Assembly (NCBI RefSeq): GCF_900156625.1
Contig: NZ_FTOB01000006.1
Coordinates: forward strand, 124,001-188,000
Length of the DNA stretch: 64,000 nucleotides
Source of the DNA: Zobellia uliginosa
GTDB taxonomy: Bacteria > Bacteroidota > Bacteroidia > Flavobacteriales > Flavobacteriaceae
Reading direction: 5' to 3'
Below the pieces are notes generated by a model that saw only the letters and a list, made by a program, of their open reading frames with translations, ran no database searches and was not told the DNA's origin. The position numbers and the translations under genes were made by a program. The first letter of the stretch is position 1. Every line of letters begins with the position of its first letter. This document shows, piece by piece, positions 45,858 to 54,378 of this stretch.

Positions 45858-46514
45858 TTATGCCATAGCCTCTTTATACAAGAATTTCCCGAAATCGATT
45901 ATATTTTCCAAAGGCGTATGATCAAAGATGTCGAAAACGGTGTTGATCGATTTTTCAATGGCCAGGTCGGTTTTTTCAAAACCAGATGAACTGTCATCCA
46001 TCCAAAACTTCAATACGAACAGAAACTGCAACCAGGCCCCTTCAGAAAATATCTTGGGATTGTACTTCGTGATTTTGCTACTTTTTCCCGCATTGGCCTC
46101 ATCGATCAAACCTATAGCAAAGCCCTTCACCAAGTGCCGTAAATCTTTCAACTGCGCCAAATTCTTGAGTGCATTCCGATGTTCGGTCAAAGTGAGCAGC
46201 ACATAGCTCCGGTTTAAGGTAAGCAACTCAAAAAAGGTAAAGAAGAAGGTCAACATCTTTTCTTTGTTCGAAAGGCTTTCGTATTCGTCGTTCTTGTCCA
46301 AAAGCGCTTCGGTATGGGCGTAAAATTTGCCCCATATTGCTTTCTGCAGGGATTCCACCGAACCAAAAAACGCATAGAAATCGGTTTCGGCAATCTTGTT
46401 TTCCTTACAGAACCTGTATATCGATTTCGGTACCGCATCATGCTCGAGAACGTAGTCCATATAGAGTTCAATGATGCGATCTTCCGTAATTTTATTTGTT
46501 TTTCTCTTAGCCAC
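45858..46514 (-). CDS. TetR-fold protein, possibly COQ9-like
   Basis: A 218-residue helical protein. The N-terminal 55 residues look like a TetR HTH (TEDRIIELYMDYVLEHDAVPKSIYRFCKENK then FYAFFGSVESLQKAIWGKF), starting from a GTG at 46514. The C-terminal domain is all-helical and hydrophobic (TFFFTFFELLTLNRSYVLL, WLQFLFVLKFWMDDSSSGF), reminiscent of COQ9, which is a TetR-fold lipid-binding protein and functional partner of COQ8. The next gene, 36 bp downstream, is an ABC1/COQ8 homologue. So it may be a lipid carrier rather than a repressor, or a repressor of the cluster; the sequence does not settle it. Confidence 0.8.
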   Translation of the reverse strand: MAKRKTNKITEDRIIELYMDYVLEHDAVPKSIYRFCKENKIAETDFYAFFGSVESLQKAIWGKFYAHTEALLDKNDEYESLSNKEKMLTFFFTFFELLTLNRSYVLLTLTEHRNALKNLAQLKDLRHLVKGFAIGLIDEANAGKSSKITKYNPKIFSEGAWLQFLFVLKFWMDDSSSGFEKTDLAIEKSINTVFDIFDHTPLENIIDFGKFLYKEAMA

Positions 46515-46947
46515 GATTCTTGAGTTTTATTACATAAAGTTACGCCTTAAAGGCTTTAATTACTGTTAAGGGTATACCAATTCTTTGTCTAATTTAAAAA
46601 ACGTGCTTTCCGAAGAAAACACGCTCTTAAACAACCTAACAATAATTAATTTAAACGTGATCCAAACTAAAACGCTCTTTCTCATAGCAATTTTAATCAC
46701 ATCCATGATCAAATATACAAAATGTTTAACTATTTTCAAAAATAATTAAACAAAAAGACAATTGTGCCATTTCTTCAAAGTATGGAACAGCAGAATGCGC
46801 CAGTTTGTCACTCTTACCAGATGTGGTATTTTTTTTGACGGGCACCGTCTAGGTAATTACAACTGTGGTTCTTTTATGCCCAAGAACCAAAACAAATATT
46901 AAACTATAGGTCAAGCTACGGCGAGTACCTTACTAAAATTATAGTAT
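46515..46947. other. Intergenic region with candidate heat-shock elements
   Basis: A 433-bp AT-rich gap between the TetR-fold gene and htpG with no credible gene. Two similar 14-mers, GTGCCATTTCTTCA (46764) and GCGCCAGTTTGTCA (46797), match in 10 of 14 positions and start 33 bp apart. A small perfect hairpin GACGG-GCA-CCGTC is at 46837-46849. These are about 100-180 bp upstream of htpG. Confidence 0.4.
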
Positions 46948-48837
46948 ATGGCAACAGGTAAAATCAACGTATCGGTGGAGAATATTTTTCCGCTGATTAA
47001 GAAATTTTTGTACAGTGACCACGAAATCTTCTTAAGGGAGCTAGTGTCGAACGCGACCGATGCGACGCTTAAACTGAAGCACCTGACCTCTATAGGCGAG
47101 GCCAAGGTAGAGTACGGCAACCCGATGATTGAAATAAAGGTCGATAAGGAAGGAAAAAAAATACACGTTATAGACCAAGGTATCGGTATGACGGAAGACG
47201 AGGTCAAAAAATACATCAACGAGCTTGCTTTTTCAGGTGCCGAGGAATTCTTGAACAAATATGAGGACGGTGCCAAGGAAAGCGGAATTATAGGTCATTT
47301 CGGTTTAGGCTTTTATTCGGCCTTTATGGTAGCTGATCAGGTAGAGATCAATACCAAAAGCTTTAAGGAAGACGCCGAGGCGGTACACTGGAGCTGTGAT
47401 GGATCGCCGAATTTTACCTTAGAGCCCGGTAGCCGTCAAGAACGCGGTACGGAAATCATCCTACACATTGCGGAAGACTCGACCGAGTTTTTGGAAGACA
47501 GCCGCATCAGTCAACTTCTAAACAAATACAACAAGTTCATGCCGATACCGATCAAGTTCGGCACAAAAACGGAGACCTTACCCAAACCGGAAGATGCCAA
47601 GGAAGACGATCCGGCGCCTACCCAAGAAGTAGACAACATCATTAACAACCCTAATCCGGCTTGGACGAAGCAGCCTGCCGACCTAGAGGAGAAAGACTAT
47701 AAAGAGTTCTACCGCGAGTTGTACCCCATGCAGTTCGAGGAGCCCTTGTTCAATATTCACCTGAACGTAGACTACCCCTTCAACCTTACCGGTATTCTAT
47801 ACTTCCCTAAGTTGACCAACGACCTCAATGTACAGAAAGACCGAATTCAGCTGTACCAAAACCAGGTTTTCGTTACCGATAACGTCGAGGGCATCGTGCC
47901 CGAGTTCTTGACCATGCTTCGCGGTGTAATCGATTCGCCCGACATTCCTTTGAACGTCTCTAGATCATATCTACAGGCCGATGGTGCCGTCAAGAAAATT
48001 TCTTCGTACATAACGAGAAAAGTCGCCGATAAATTGAATTCATTGTTCAAGAACAACCGCGAGGAATTTGAGCAAAAATGGAACGACATCAAAATCGTTA
48101 TTGAATACGGAATGCTCAGTGAAGACAAGTTCTTTGAAAAAGCTGACAAATTTGCACTTTACCCCACTGTAGACGGTACCTACTATACGTTTGAGGAACT
48201 ACAGGAAAAAATCAAGGAAAACCAAACCGACAAAGACGACAAACTCGTTGTTCTTTATGCCTCAGACAAGGTAGCCCAACACAGTTATATCGAGGCTGCA
48301 AAGGCAAAAGGTTATGAAGTGCTTTTGATGGATTCCCCCATTATTGCCCATTTGATGCAAAAATTGGAAACCTCAAAAGAGAAACTTTCCTTTGCCCGTG
48401 TAGATGCCGACCATTTGGACAACCTGATCAAGAAAGAAGATGCCCAAATCTCTAAATTATCGGACGAGGAAAAAGAAACCCTTAAAAAGAACCTTGAGGA
48501 GGTAATTACCGATAAGAGCTACACCGTGCAACTTGAAGCTATGGACAGTGACGCCTCTCCCTTTATCATTACCGAGCCTGAGTTCATGCGCCGTATGAAA
48601 GAAATGCAGCAAACCGGTGGTGGCGGTATGTTCGCTATGGGGTCGATGCCCGATATGTACAACCTTATCGTAAATACCAACCACCCGCTCGTAGGCGAGA
48701 TATTGAACACCAAAACCGCCAAAAAACGCGAACGCCTAATCAATCAATCCATAGATTTGGCACGACTCTCAAAAGGGTTGCTAAAAGGTGAGGAATTAAC
48801 GAACTTTATCAAACGCAGTTATGACATGGTAAAGTAA
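46948..48837 (+). CDS. htpG: Chaperone HtpG (Hsp90)
   Basis: A 629-residue ATP-dependent Hsp90 chaperone. The GHKL ATPase motifs are in order: RELVSNATDA (with Glu and Asn), VIDQGIGMTEDEV, and IIGHFGLGFYSAFMVAD. The middle domain has LTNDLNVQKDRIQLYQNQVFVTDN and LNVSRSYLQADGAVKKI, and the C-terminal dimerisation domain follows. Length is typical of bacterial HtpG (about 620-630). Start at the ATG at 46948. Single gene closed by a strong terminator. It helps mature client proteins under heat and other stress; possible control elements lie upstream. Confidence 0.98.
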   Translation: MATGKINVSVENIFPLIKKFLYSDHEIFLRELVSNATDATLKLKHLTSIGEAKVEYGNPMIEIKVDKEGKKIHVIDQGIGMTEDEVKKYINELAFSGAEEFLNKYEDGAKESGIIGHFGLGFYSAFMVADQVEINTKSFKEDAEAVHWSCDGSPNFTLEPGSRQERGTEIILHIAEDSTEFLEDSRISQLLNKYNKFMPIPIKFGTKTETLPKPEDAKEDDPAPTQEVDNIINNPNPAWTKQPADLEEKDYKEFYRELYPMQFEEPLFNIHLNVDYPFNLTGILYFPKLTNDLNVQKDRIQLYQNQVFVTDNVEGIVPEFLTMLRGVIDSPDIPLNVSRSYLQADGAVKKISSYITRKVADKLNSLFKNNREEFEQKWNDIKIVIEYGMLSEDKFFEKADKFALYPTVDGTYYTFEELQEKIKENQTDKDDKLVVLYASDKVAQHSYIEAAKAKGYEVLLMDSPIIAHLMQKLETSKEKLSFARVDADHLDNLIKKEDAQISKLSDEEKETLKKNLEEVITDKSYTVQLEAMDSDASPFIITEPEFMRRMKEMQQTGGGGMFAMGSMPDMYNLIVNTNHPLVGEILNTKTAKKRERLINQSIDLARLSKGLLKGEELTNFIKRSYDMVK

Positions 48838-48856
48838 CACCAAACTACATACTTAC

Positions 48857-48898
48857 AAAAACGCCCGATTGCAGAGTGCAGCAATCGGGCGTTTTTTC
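48857..48898 (+). terminator. Terminator of htpG
   Basis: A perfect 15-bp stem (AAAACGCCCGATTGC with GCAATCGGGCGTTTT) and an 8-nt loop, followed by T residues. Confidence 0.95.
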
Positions 48899-49388
48899 TT
48901 GTTAAAATTCATATCTTCCCCAAAAATTTGAAATAGGCCCCAAAAATGCCCAAAATTTTGAAGTCTATCTCCATAAAAAAATCAAAAAAATACCTACTAA
49001 TAGGTGCCGCTAAAAGAAGAACGAAAGAATGAAAACTCTAAAACTGCACAAAACACCTCGGCTATCTGACTTTTGGAATACCCCAAAAAACAACAATAGG
49101 GCCTACCCCAAAACCTTAACATCCATTTCTATTTCAGGTCGACAGGATGCATTCGTCCCGTCAAGCCTTTTTCAACACATATCTTTGATGCAGACTTTGG
49201 TTTCCTATGCGACCAAAGCAGATGCAAATGGAACAAGAACCTAAGCATCCTTAGCATCCTTTGCGATCCTTGTTTTTCAAGAAACTCATATTTCACTGAA
49301 CCCCAATAAACGTTTTACATTTTACACCGATATAGAGTGCCCCATCATCTCTAACGAAACCCTATTACTTACTTAAAGCTTACTTTGT
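48899..49388. other. Intergenic region, no supported gene
   Basis: A 490-bp stretch without a convincing gene. Short similar A/T tracts preceded by CCC recur at 48918 (CCCAAAAATTTGAA) and 48949 (CCCAAAATTTTGAA). A threefold imperfect GCATCCTT run lies near 49242-49270. A 71-codon frame at 49029 has no family features. The region must hold the promoter of the cupin gene; TTACTTTG just before 49389 resembles a -7 box. Confidence 0.5.
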
Positions 49389-49763
49389 ATGGTACTTACA
49401 GAACTAAACCCCAAGGGTAATTTTGACTCTTGGGACAAAAAGAAACTGAATGAAATCGAACAGAATACCTTCAGCACAAAAATTGGCGATATCCTTTTTG
49501 AAAATGACGAACTTATATTAAGCGAAATAATTCTAAAGCCCGGGGAAAGAACTCCTTTTAGAAAGCATTGTAACGATTATAGCTGTACGTGCTTTACAGA
49601 CGGACTTTTGGTTTCAAGAAATGTAAACGGACAAATCGGACTTTTGCGTTTTGACGAAGGGGATCAATTCTATTGGACCTGCAGTAGAAAGGAAACCATT
49701 CACGACCTGGAAAATATCGGAGAGAACACCGTCATCATTAAGGTGATTGAAATAAAAAGGTAA
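49389..49763 (+). CDS. Cupin-fold protein
   Basis: A 124-residue single-domain cupin. The two cupin motifs are recognisable but degenerate: LSEIILKPGERTPFRKHCNDYSCTCFTDG (G-x5-H region) and LRFDEGDQFYWTCSRKETIHDLENIGENTVIIKVIEI (second motif). Few of the usual His/Glu metal ligands are present, so enzymatic function is doubtful and small-molecule binding is possible. It converges with the inositol oxygenase gene. No family-specific name. Confidence 0.75.
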   Translation: MVLTELNPKGNFDSWDKKKLNEIEQNTFSTKIGDILFENDELILSEIILKPGERTPFRKHCNDYSCTCFTDGLLVSRNVNGQIGLLRFDEGDQFYWTCSRKETIHDLENIGENTVIIKVIEIKR

Positions 49764-49797
49764 CGGCCATTCCGCCCTTAGGTTGAATGACCGTTGC
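49762..49797 (+). terminator. Weak hairpin after the cupin gene
   Basis: A 10-bp stem with one mismatch (AACGGCCATT with AATGACCGTT) and a 14-nt loop between two convergent genes; the T run is poor. Confidence 0.35.
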
Positions 49798-49817
49798 TAT
49801 TGAATTAAATTATAAGG

Positions 49818-50627
49818 CTACCAGAAAATAGGTCCCTTACCCAAGTATTTTTCAGCTATGGGCTGGTAATATTCGCGCACCTCTTCCAAATCGTATATTT
49901 TTTGGCATTTGGTGTAAAGGTCGTATTTATTGAAATCTTTAATCAGTTCTAAATACTTCTTATCTCCTTCATTCAAGAGTTCCTTATAGCTTCCTCCGGT
50001 ATGCCAAGGGTAAAAGGAGTGGTACCGGACCATGACCATGGCTTCTTTGGGCAATGTGTTTTCCTTATGGTTTGAAAGCACCTGATAAAGATATTCATCA
50101 TGCCCCCAGGCAAGGTTTAGTTTGTCAAGTCCGCAACCTTCTTGGTAAATACCTGTAGGGGTATTGTAACGGGCATCGGCCATATCGGGATTCAATTCGT
50201 TAAATTCGGGGTACACACAGGTATCGGGCAATTTACAACCGACCACAAAGACATCGCCAACGGTACCCCATTGCTCGTCTTGACTTGTACCATCTTCATC
50301 GCTGCCCCAAAGGAACATTATCTTCCCTAAATCGTGAATAAGCCCTGTCAGCTGCATCCAATCGGGACGATTGTCTTCCCTGATAGCCTCGGCACTCTGA
50401 ATCAGGTGCTGTACGTTAGGTAGATCCAAATCGGGATCGCTCACATCGATCAACTTATTCAAATGACCCATGGCTTCCCATAGATCCATAGGTTTATCAT
50501 AGGTCAAATACTTCTTTTGCATACGCTGAACATAATCAACAGTCTGATTCTTCCGCATTTTCCTGTAATGCTCTTTCACAGCGGCCGATACGTCTACAGC
50601 CTCATAATCCCTGAACGTTTTTTCCAT
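49818..50627 (-). CDS. Myo-inositol oxygenase
   Basis: A 269-residue di-iron HD-domain oxygenase converting myo-inositol and O2 to D-glucuronate. Diagnostic phrases are MDLWEAMGHLNKLIDVSDPDLDLPN, LTGLIHDLGKIMFLWG (iron-binding His-Asp), WGTVGDVFVVGC, LAWGHDEYLYQVL and VRYHSFYPWHTGG, and it ends in GKGPIFW. This matches eukaryotic-type MIOX almost over the full length (about 285). It is 60 bp downstream of a sodium:solute symporter in the same direction, which would import the inositol. No glucuronate isomerase is in the window, so the product probably joins a uronate pathway elsewhere. Confidence 0.96.
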   Translation of the reverse strand: MEKTFRDYEAVDVSAAVKEHYRKMRKNQTVDYVQRMQKKYLTYDKPMDLWEAMGHLNKLIDVSDPDLDLPNVQHLIQSAEAIREDNRPDWMQLTGLIHDLGKIMFLWGSDEDGTSQDEQWGTVGDVFVVGCKLPDTCVYPEFNELNPDMADARYNTPTGIYQEGCGLDKLNLAWGHDEYLYQVLSNHKENTLPKEAMVMVRYHSFYPWHTGGSYKELLNEGDKKYLELIKDFNKYDLYTKCQKIYDLEEVREYYQPIAEKYLGKGPIFW

Positions 50628-50687
50628 TTTTAAAAATTTAGCATTAAACTCACTCTGTTACAGTACTTTTTCTATCCCGATTATGTG

Positions 50688-52286
50688 CTAGACATTGCCT
50701 AAAACAAGGTACAAAATAATCGTAAACAGTATAAGAAAGAAACTAAAGGGCTTGGCAAACCTCCATGGTTTTAGGTTTAACACGCCCGCGTCTTTCATAA
50801 TAAACTTTTCTTCTTTTTTGGTTAAGGCCGATACCATGTGCATAATGGCGATATTCAGAACGAATTCAATACCCCAAATATGGATAAAATGGAGGTTGAC
50901 CTCAAGCACATAATACATAAACACGTAGAACAACAGACCAAAGCCTAGTCCTGCTTTGGCGCCGGCAGCCGTTACTCTCGGAAAAAGGAAACCAGCAATG
51001 ATCACACTGGCTATGGGAATAAAGAATATACCGTTCAGCTGTTGCAGCAACTGGTATAGCCCATCTGGGGCATTGGCCACAAAGGGGGCAATGCCAATGG
51101 CCAATATGGCGAGAATGGCCGAGGTACTTTTACCGATGACCACCAACTTCTTCTCATTGGCATCTTTTTGAATGTATTTTTTAAATATATCAAGGCTAAA
51201 AACCGTGGCGGCACTGTTCAAGGCACTGTTAAAAGTACTTAAAATAGCCCCCATCATTACGGCAACAAAAAAGCCCGTAAGCCATAGAGGCAATACTTTC
51301 TTCACCAAAAGCGGATATACGTTATCTGGATTATCGTACAGGCTCTCCCCAAAATAATAAAAACCTATAAGTCCGGGCAACACAATTACCAAAGGTACCA
51401 ATATCTTCAGCAGTCCGGTAAACAGTAGTCCTTTTTGGGCTTCCTTTAGATTGACCGCGCCCAACACCCGTTGAATAATAGACTGGTGCATGGTCCAGAA
51501 ATAGATTTGGTTGACCATAAGGCCCGTAAACAAGACCTCAAAGGGCAGAATAGCGGAACGTGCGCCCTCTCCTACTCCCGATTCGTGACTAATTACGTTG
51601 AATTTTTCAGGACTATGCTTAAAAACGGTCGACATCCCCTCGAGAATGTTTCCGTCCCCAATGGCCAATAGGGCCAGTATGGGTACCAGAAGACCCGCTA
51701 CCAAAAGTCCAAAGCCGTTAATAGTATCGGTATAGGCGACCATTTTTAATCCGCCAAAAATAGCGTAGACCGCACCAATGCTTCCTACAACTAAAATCGT
51801 AATCCATATTCCTTCGCTCGTTGTCACATTCAAGAGTTCCGAGATATCGAAGATAGCTTCAATGTTCAATGCTCCAGTGTATAGAACAATGGGCAGCAAA
51901 GTAGCCACAAAGGAGATGATCAAAAGAAGGGCCACTAAGGTCCGCGTAAGTCCGTCAAAGCGTTTTTCCAAGAATTCCGGGATGGTAGTCAAGCCCATTT
52001 TAAGGTAGCGCGGCGCAAAATATAGGGCAGCTATGACCAAGGCCAAGGCCGAAGTTACCTCCCACGCTACAATGATCGCCCCGTTACGATAGGCCGACCC
52101 GTTCATCCCCACCAAATGCTCGGTAGATATATTCGTCAAAAGTAAAGAGCCCGCTATGACCACCCCGGTCAATGACCTGCCTCCCAAAAAATATCCGTCT
52201 TTGGTATTCAGCTTGTCCCTCCTAAGCTTGTAAGTGGCGTAAAAGGCTACAAATCCTGTAAATAATAAAAATGTTAATAATGCCAT
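50688..52286 (-). CDS. Sodium:solute symporter, likely for myo-inositol
   Basis: A 532-residue SSS family transporter with about 14 helices. Marks are GYFLGGRSLTGVVIAGSLLLTNISTEHLVGMNGSAY (SGLT-like helix 1-2), IFGGLKMVAYTDTINGFGLL and MGAILSTFNSALNSAATVFSLDIFKKYI. It belongs to the SGLT/SMIT-like branch that carries sugars and polyols. Its position directly upstream of myo-inositol oxygenase suggests inositol as the cargo, which is inference from context. Start at the ATG at 52286. The two genes form a likely uptake-and-oxidation operon. Confidence 0.93.
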   Translation of the reverse strand: MALLTFLLFTGFVAFYATYKLRRDKLNTKDGYFLGGRSLTGVVIAGSLLLTNISTEHLVGMNGSAYRNGAIIVAWEVTSALALVIAALYFAPRYLKMGLTTIPEFLEKRFDGLTRTLVALLLIISFVATLLPIVLYTGALNIEAIFDISELLNVTTSEGIWITILVVGSIGAVYAIFGGLKMVAYTDTINGFGLLVAGLLVPILALLAIGDGNILEGMSTVFKHSPEKFNVISHESGVGEGARSAILPFEVLFTGLMVNQIYFWTMHQSIIQRVLGAVNLKEAQKGLLFTGLLKILVPLVIVLPGLIGFYYFGESLYDNPDNVYPLLVKKVLPLWLTGFFVAVMMGAILSTFNSALNSAATVFSLDIFKKYIQKDANEKKLVVIGKSTSAILAILAIGIAPFVANAPDGLYQLLQQLNGIFFIPIASVIIAGFLFPRVTAAGAKAGLGFGLLFYVFMYYVLEVNLHFIHIWGIEFVLNIAIMHMVSALTKKEEKFIMKDAGVLNLKPWRFAKPFSFFLILFTIILYLVLGNV

Positions 52287-52491
52287 AAATGGGGGTAATT
52301 TCCTAATTTATACAAGGTGCGATAAGCCACCGAATGTCAAATTAACAGAATTTAAGCGAATAATCTAGCACATTATCAAAATTTTCGTGTGCGCAGACGA
52401 AAATAAATTGTCCACTACTTCCCTTGAAGTATTGAAAACAAGTAACCAGGCAGGATTCTATTTTTACCGATAGGTTTTCTACCTTTAAGCT

Positions 52492-53133
52492 ATGAAAATC
52501 ATCTCGACCAATATCGGACGCCCCACCACAGTTATATGGAACGGCAAAAATGAGCAGACCGGCATATTCAAATACCCGGTAGAAGAACCCCTATTTTTAG
52601 GAAAGACCGATGTAGCCAAAGATTCGGTCATTGACCGAAAGCACCATGCCGGCATCAACAAGGCCTGTTTTCTATTTTCGGTAGACCATTACGACTACTG
52701 GAAAAAATTATATCCAGATCTGGAATGGAAATGGGGAATGTTCGGTGAGAACCTTAGCGTAAGCGGACTTGATGAATCTATCGTACGCATAGGCGATATC
52801 TATAAAATAGGAAGCGCCCTTGTTCAAATTTCACAACCAAGGGAACCTTGTTACAAGCTCGGAATCCGGTTTAACGACCAAGGCATTTTAAAAAAGTATA
52901 TCGACTATGGCTACCCAGGCACCTACGTTCGCATTCTTAAAGAAGGAGAAGTCAGAAAAGGAGAGCGATTTATTTTAGTAGAGCAATCTACAAACGAACT
53001 TACGGTAAAGGATTTTTTTCAGCTCTTGTTCATGCGTAAAAAAGACCAAAAGATATTGGAATTGGCATTGAGCAACCAAGCCTTGCCAGGGTACAAACGT
53101 GAGCGTTTAAGGAAATATCAAGTTAAACCATGA
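52492..53133 (+). CDS. MOSC domain protein (YiiM-like)
   Basis: A 213-residue MOSC-domain protein. The core has VIDRKHHAGINKACFLFSVDHYDYW, WGMFGENLSVSGLDE and ISQPREPCYKLGIRF, with the conserved cysteine that binds a sulfur-bearing ligand or molybdenum cofactor. A C-terminal extension resembles the YiiM/3-alpha domain. YiiM-type proteins reduce N-hydroxylated compounds with molybdenum cofactor, so detoxification is plausible. It overlaps the next gene by 4 bp (ATGA), indicating co-translation with the DoxX-like membrane protein. Confidence 0.9.
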   Translation: MKIISTNIGRPTTVIWNGKNEQTGIFKYPVEEPLFLGKTDVAKDSVIDRKHHAGINKACFLFSVDHYDYWKKLYPDLEWKWGMFGENLSVSGLDESIVRIGDIYKIGSALVQISQPREPCYKLGIRFNDQGILKKYIDYGYPGTYVRILKEGEVRKGERFILVEQSTNELTVKDFFQLLFMRKKDQKILELALSNQALPGYKRERLRKYQVKP

Positions 53134-53483
53134 GCTATACATGGCACCTCTACGTAATGGGAGCTATTTACGTGCTGGCCGGGATCATGCACTTTATCAA
53201 ACCTAGGGTGTATATGGCAATCATGCCCCATTATTTGCCCAACCATAAGCTTTTGGTGCAACTGAGCGGTGTGGCCGAAATAGTTCTGGGCCTGGGCGTT
53301 TGTTTCCCTTTTACAAAGAATTATGCCCTATACGGACTCATTTTAATGTTGACCGTATTCTTACCGGTGCACGTCTATATGCTTTCAGAAAAAAAGGCTT
53401 CAGCGGGTATTCCCAAATGGATATTGTGGGCAAGGCTGCCTTTGCAGTTTGTTCTAATGTACTGGGCCTACAGCTACCTATAA
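53130..53483 (+). CDS. DoxX-like small membrane protein
   Basis: A 117-residue inner-membrane protein with four helices. The pattern YVLAGIMHFIKPRVYMAIMP, then LVQLSGVAEIVLGLGVCFPFTK and ILMLTVFLPVHVYML, is typical of DoxX-like proteins with the conserved G-x-x-H-F. Some DoxX proteins act with oxidoreductases, which would suit its coupling to the MOSC gene, but no function is proven. A hairpin lies directly downstream on the opposite strand's transcript. Confidence 0.85.
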   Translation: MSYTWHLYVMGAIYVLAGIMHFIKPRVYMAIMPHYLPNHKLLVQLSGVAEIVLGLGVCFPFTKNYALYGLILMLTVFLPVHVYMLSEKKASAGIPKWILWARLPLQFVLMYWAYSYL

Positions 53484-53486
53484 GCA

Positions 53487-53523
53487 TAAAAAAAGCCCCT
53501 AAGGTTCTCAACCACCTTAGGGA
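53487..53523 (-). terminator. Terminator of the small secreted protein gene
   Basis: A 9-bp stem (CCCTAAGGT with ACCTTAGGG) and an 8-nt loop, with seven T following on the minus strand. Confidence 0.85.
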
Positions 53524-53552
53524 CAATTTAACTCAACTCAACTTAAACAATC

Positions 53553-54137
53553 TTAATTTACCGATATCTCCTTGTAGTAGGTTTCTTTGCTATCCCTTAC
53601 TACTACCGTGTAATCTCCGGAATAGGCCTTGGTAAAATCAAATGCTTTTTCAATAGTCATCTCGCCTTCTCTCTTTTCCGAGAAAACCAATCGATTACTA
53701 CTGTCATAAACTTGTATGTTTACGTTTTTCTTATCGAGGTTCAATAGGTTCAAATAAACCATACCTTCTTTCACCCTAAAGACCGGTTTGCTGTTTTCTT
53801 TCCTATCGATAACCTTCACATCGCTACCCACAATACTTATAGTATAAGATATCGTCTTTAATTCATCTTCCGATTTAAAGAAATATAGACCATCTTCAAG
53901 GTTAGACAAGTCGAATTTCTTGGCGTAAGCCCCTTTTTCAACTTTTTCAAAGAATATAACGTTCTGTTCCGCGTCGATGAACTTGATAGTTGTGCTTCCC
54001 GATTGGGTATCAAGCTCGTATACGAAACTTTTTACATTTTCATTAGGTACAACGCTCAGTTTAGGCTCATTCGCTAATCCAACAGTCGTGCTGAATAATA
54101 ATGCGATCATTGCTGCTGTTCTTACTACTTTTTTCAT
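53553..54137 (-). CDS. Secreted beta-sandwich protein, DUF3244-like
   Basis: A 194-residue exported protein with a signal peptide ending LANEP. The mature part looks like two beta-sandwich repeats: residues 38-80 (TIKFIDAEQNVIFFEKVEKG then LEDGLYFFKSED) and residues 128-190 (LLNLDKKNVNIQVYDSSNRL then YSGDYTVVVRDSK). This resembles DUF3244 and the type IX secretion C-terminal fold, but it lacks a long preceding cargo domain. A 6-bp hairpin (ACCTGT with ACAGGT) at 54155-54172 lies in the 5' leader, and a TATGTTTG -7 box at 54201-54208. A strong terminator closes the gene. Function unknown. Confidence 0.78.
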   Translation of the reverse strand: MKKVVRTAAMIALLFSTTVGLANEPKLSVVPNENVKSFVYELDTQSGSTTIKFIDAEQNVIFFEKVEKGAYAKKFDLSNLEDGLYFFKSEDELKTISYTISIVGSDVKVIDRKENSKPVFRVKEGMVYLNLLNLDKKNVNIQVYDSSNRLVFSEKREGEMTIEKAFDFTKAYSGDYTVVVRDSKETYYKEISVN

Positions 54138-54378
54138 GTCGTTGTTGTTTTGGAACCTGTCGTGAAACAGGTCGATTAATATTGGTTTAATATTACACTA
54201 CAAACATACCGCCGTATTTCCTCTCCCACTACTCCACAATTGGCCAAAAACTATGGTATTTTAACATCGCATATTTACCAAAACACCTCATAGGGTAATA
54301 TTGAATATATTTTAGTTAATTTTGCAAAGAAAGGAAGAAACAACCTTGTTTAATTTTGTCATTCAAATACCCCCGTAG

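Noticed and set aside
49029-49244. A 71-codon frame in the gap after htpG
   Set aside because: No start context, no recognisable domain, and it lies in a region with simple repeats; left as intergenic.
48899-49388. Possible CRISPR-like or mobile repeat array
   Set aside because: The repeats are short, imperfect and unevenly spaced; no direct-repeat/spacer structure and no transposase.
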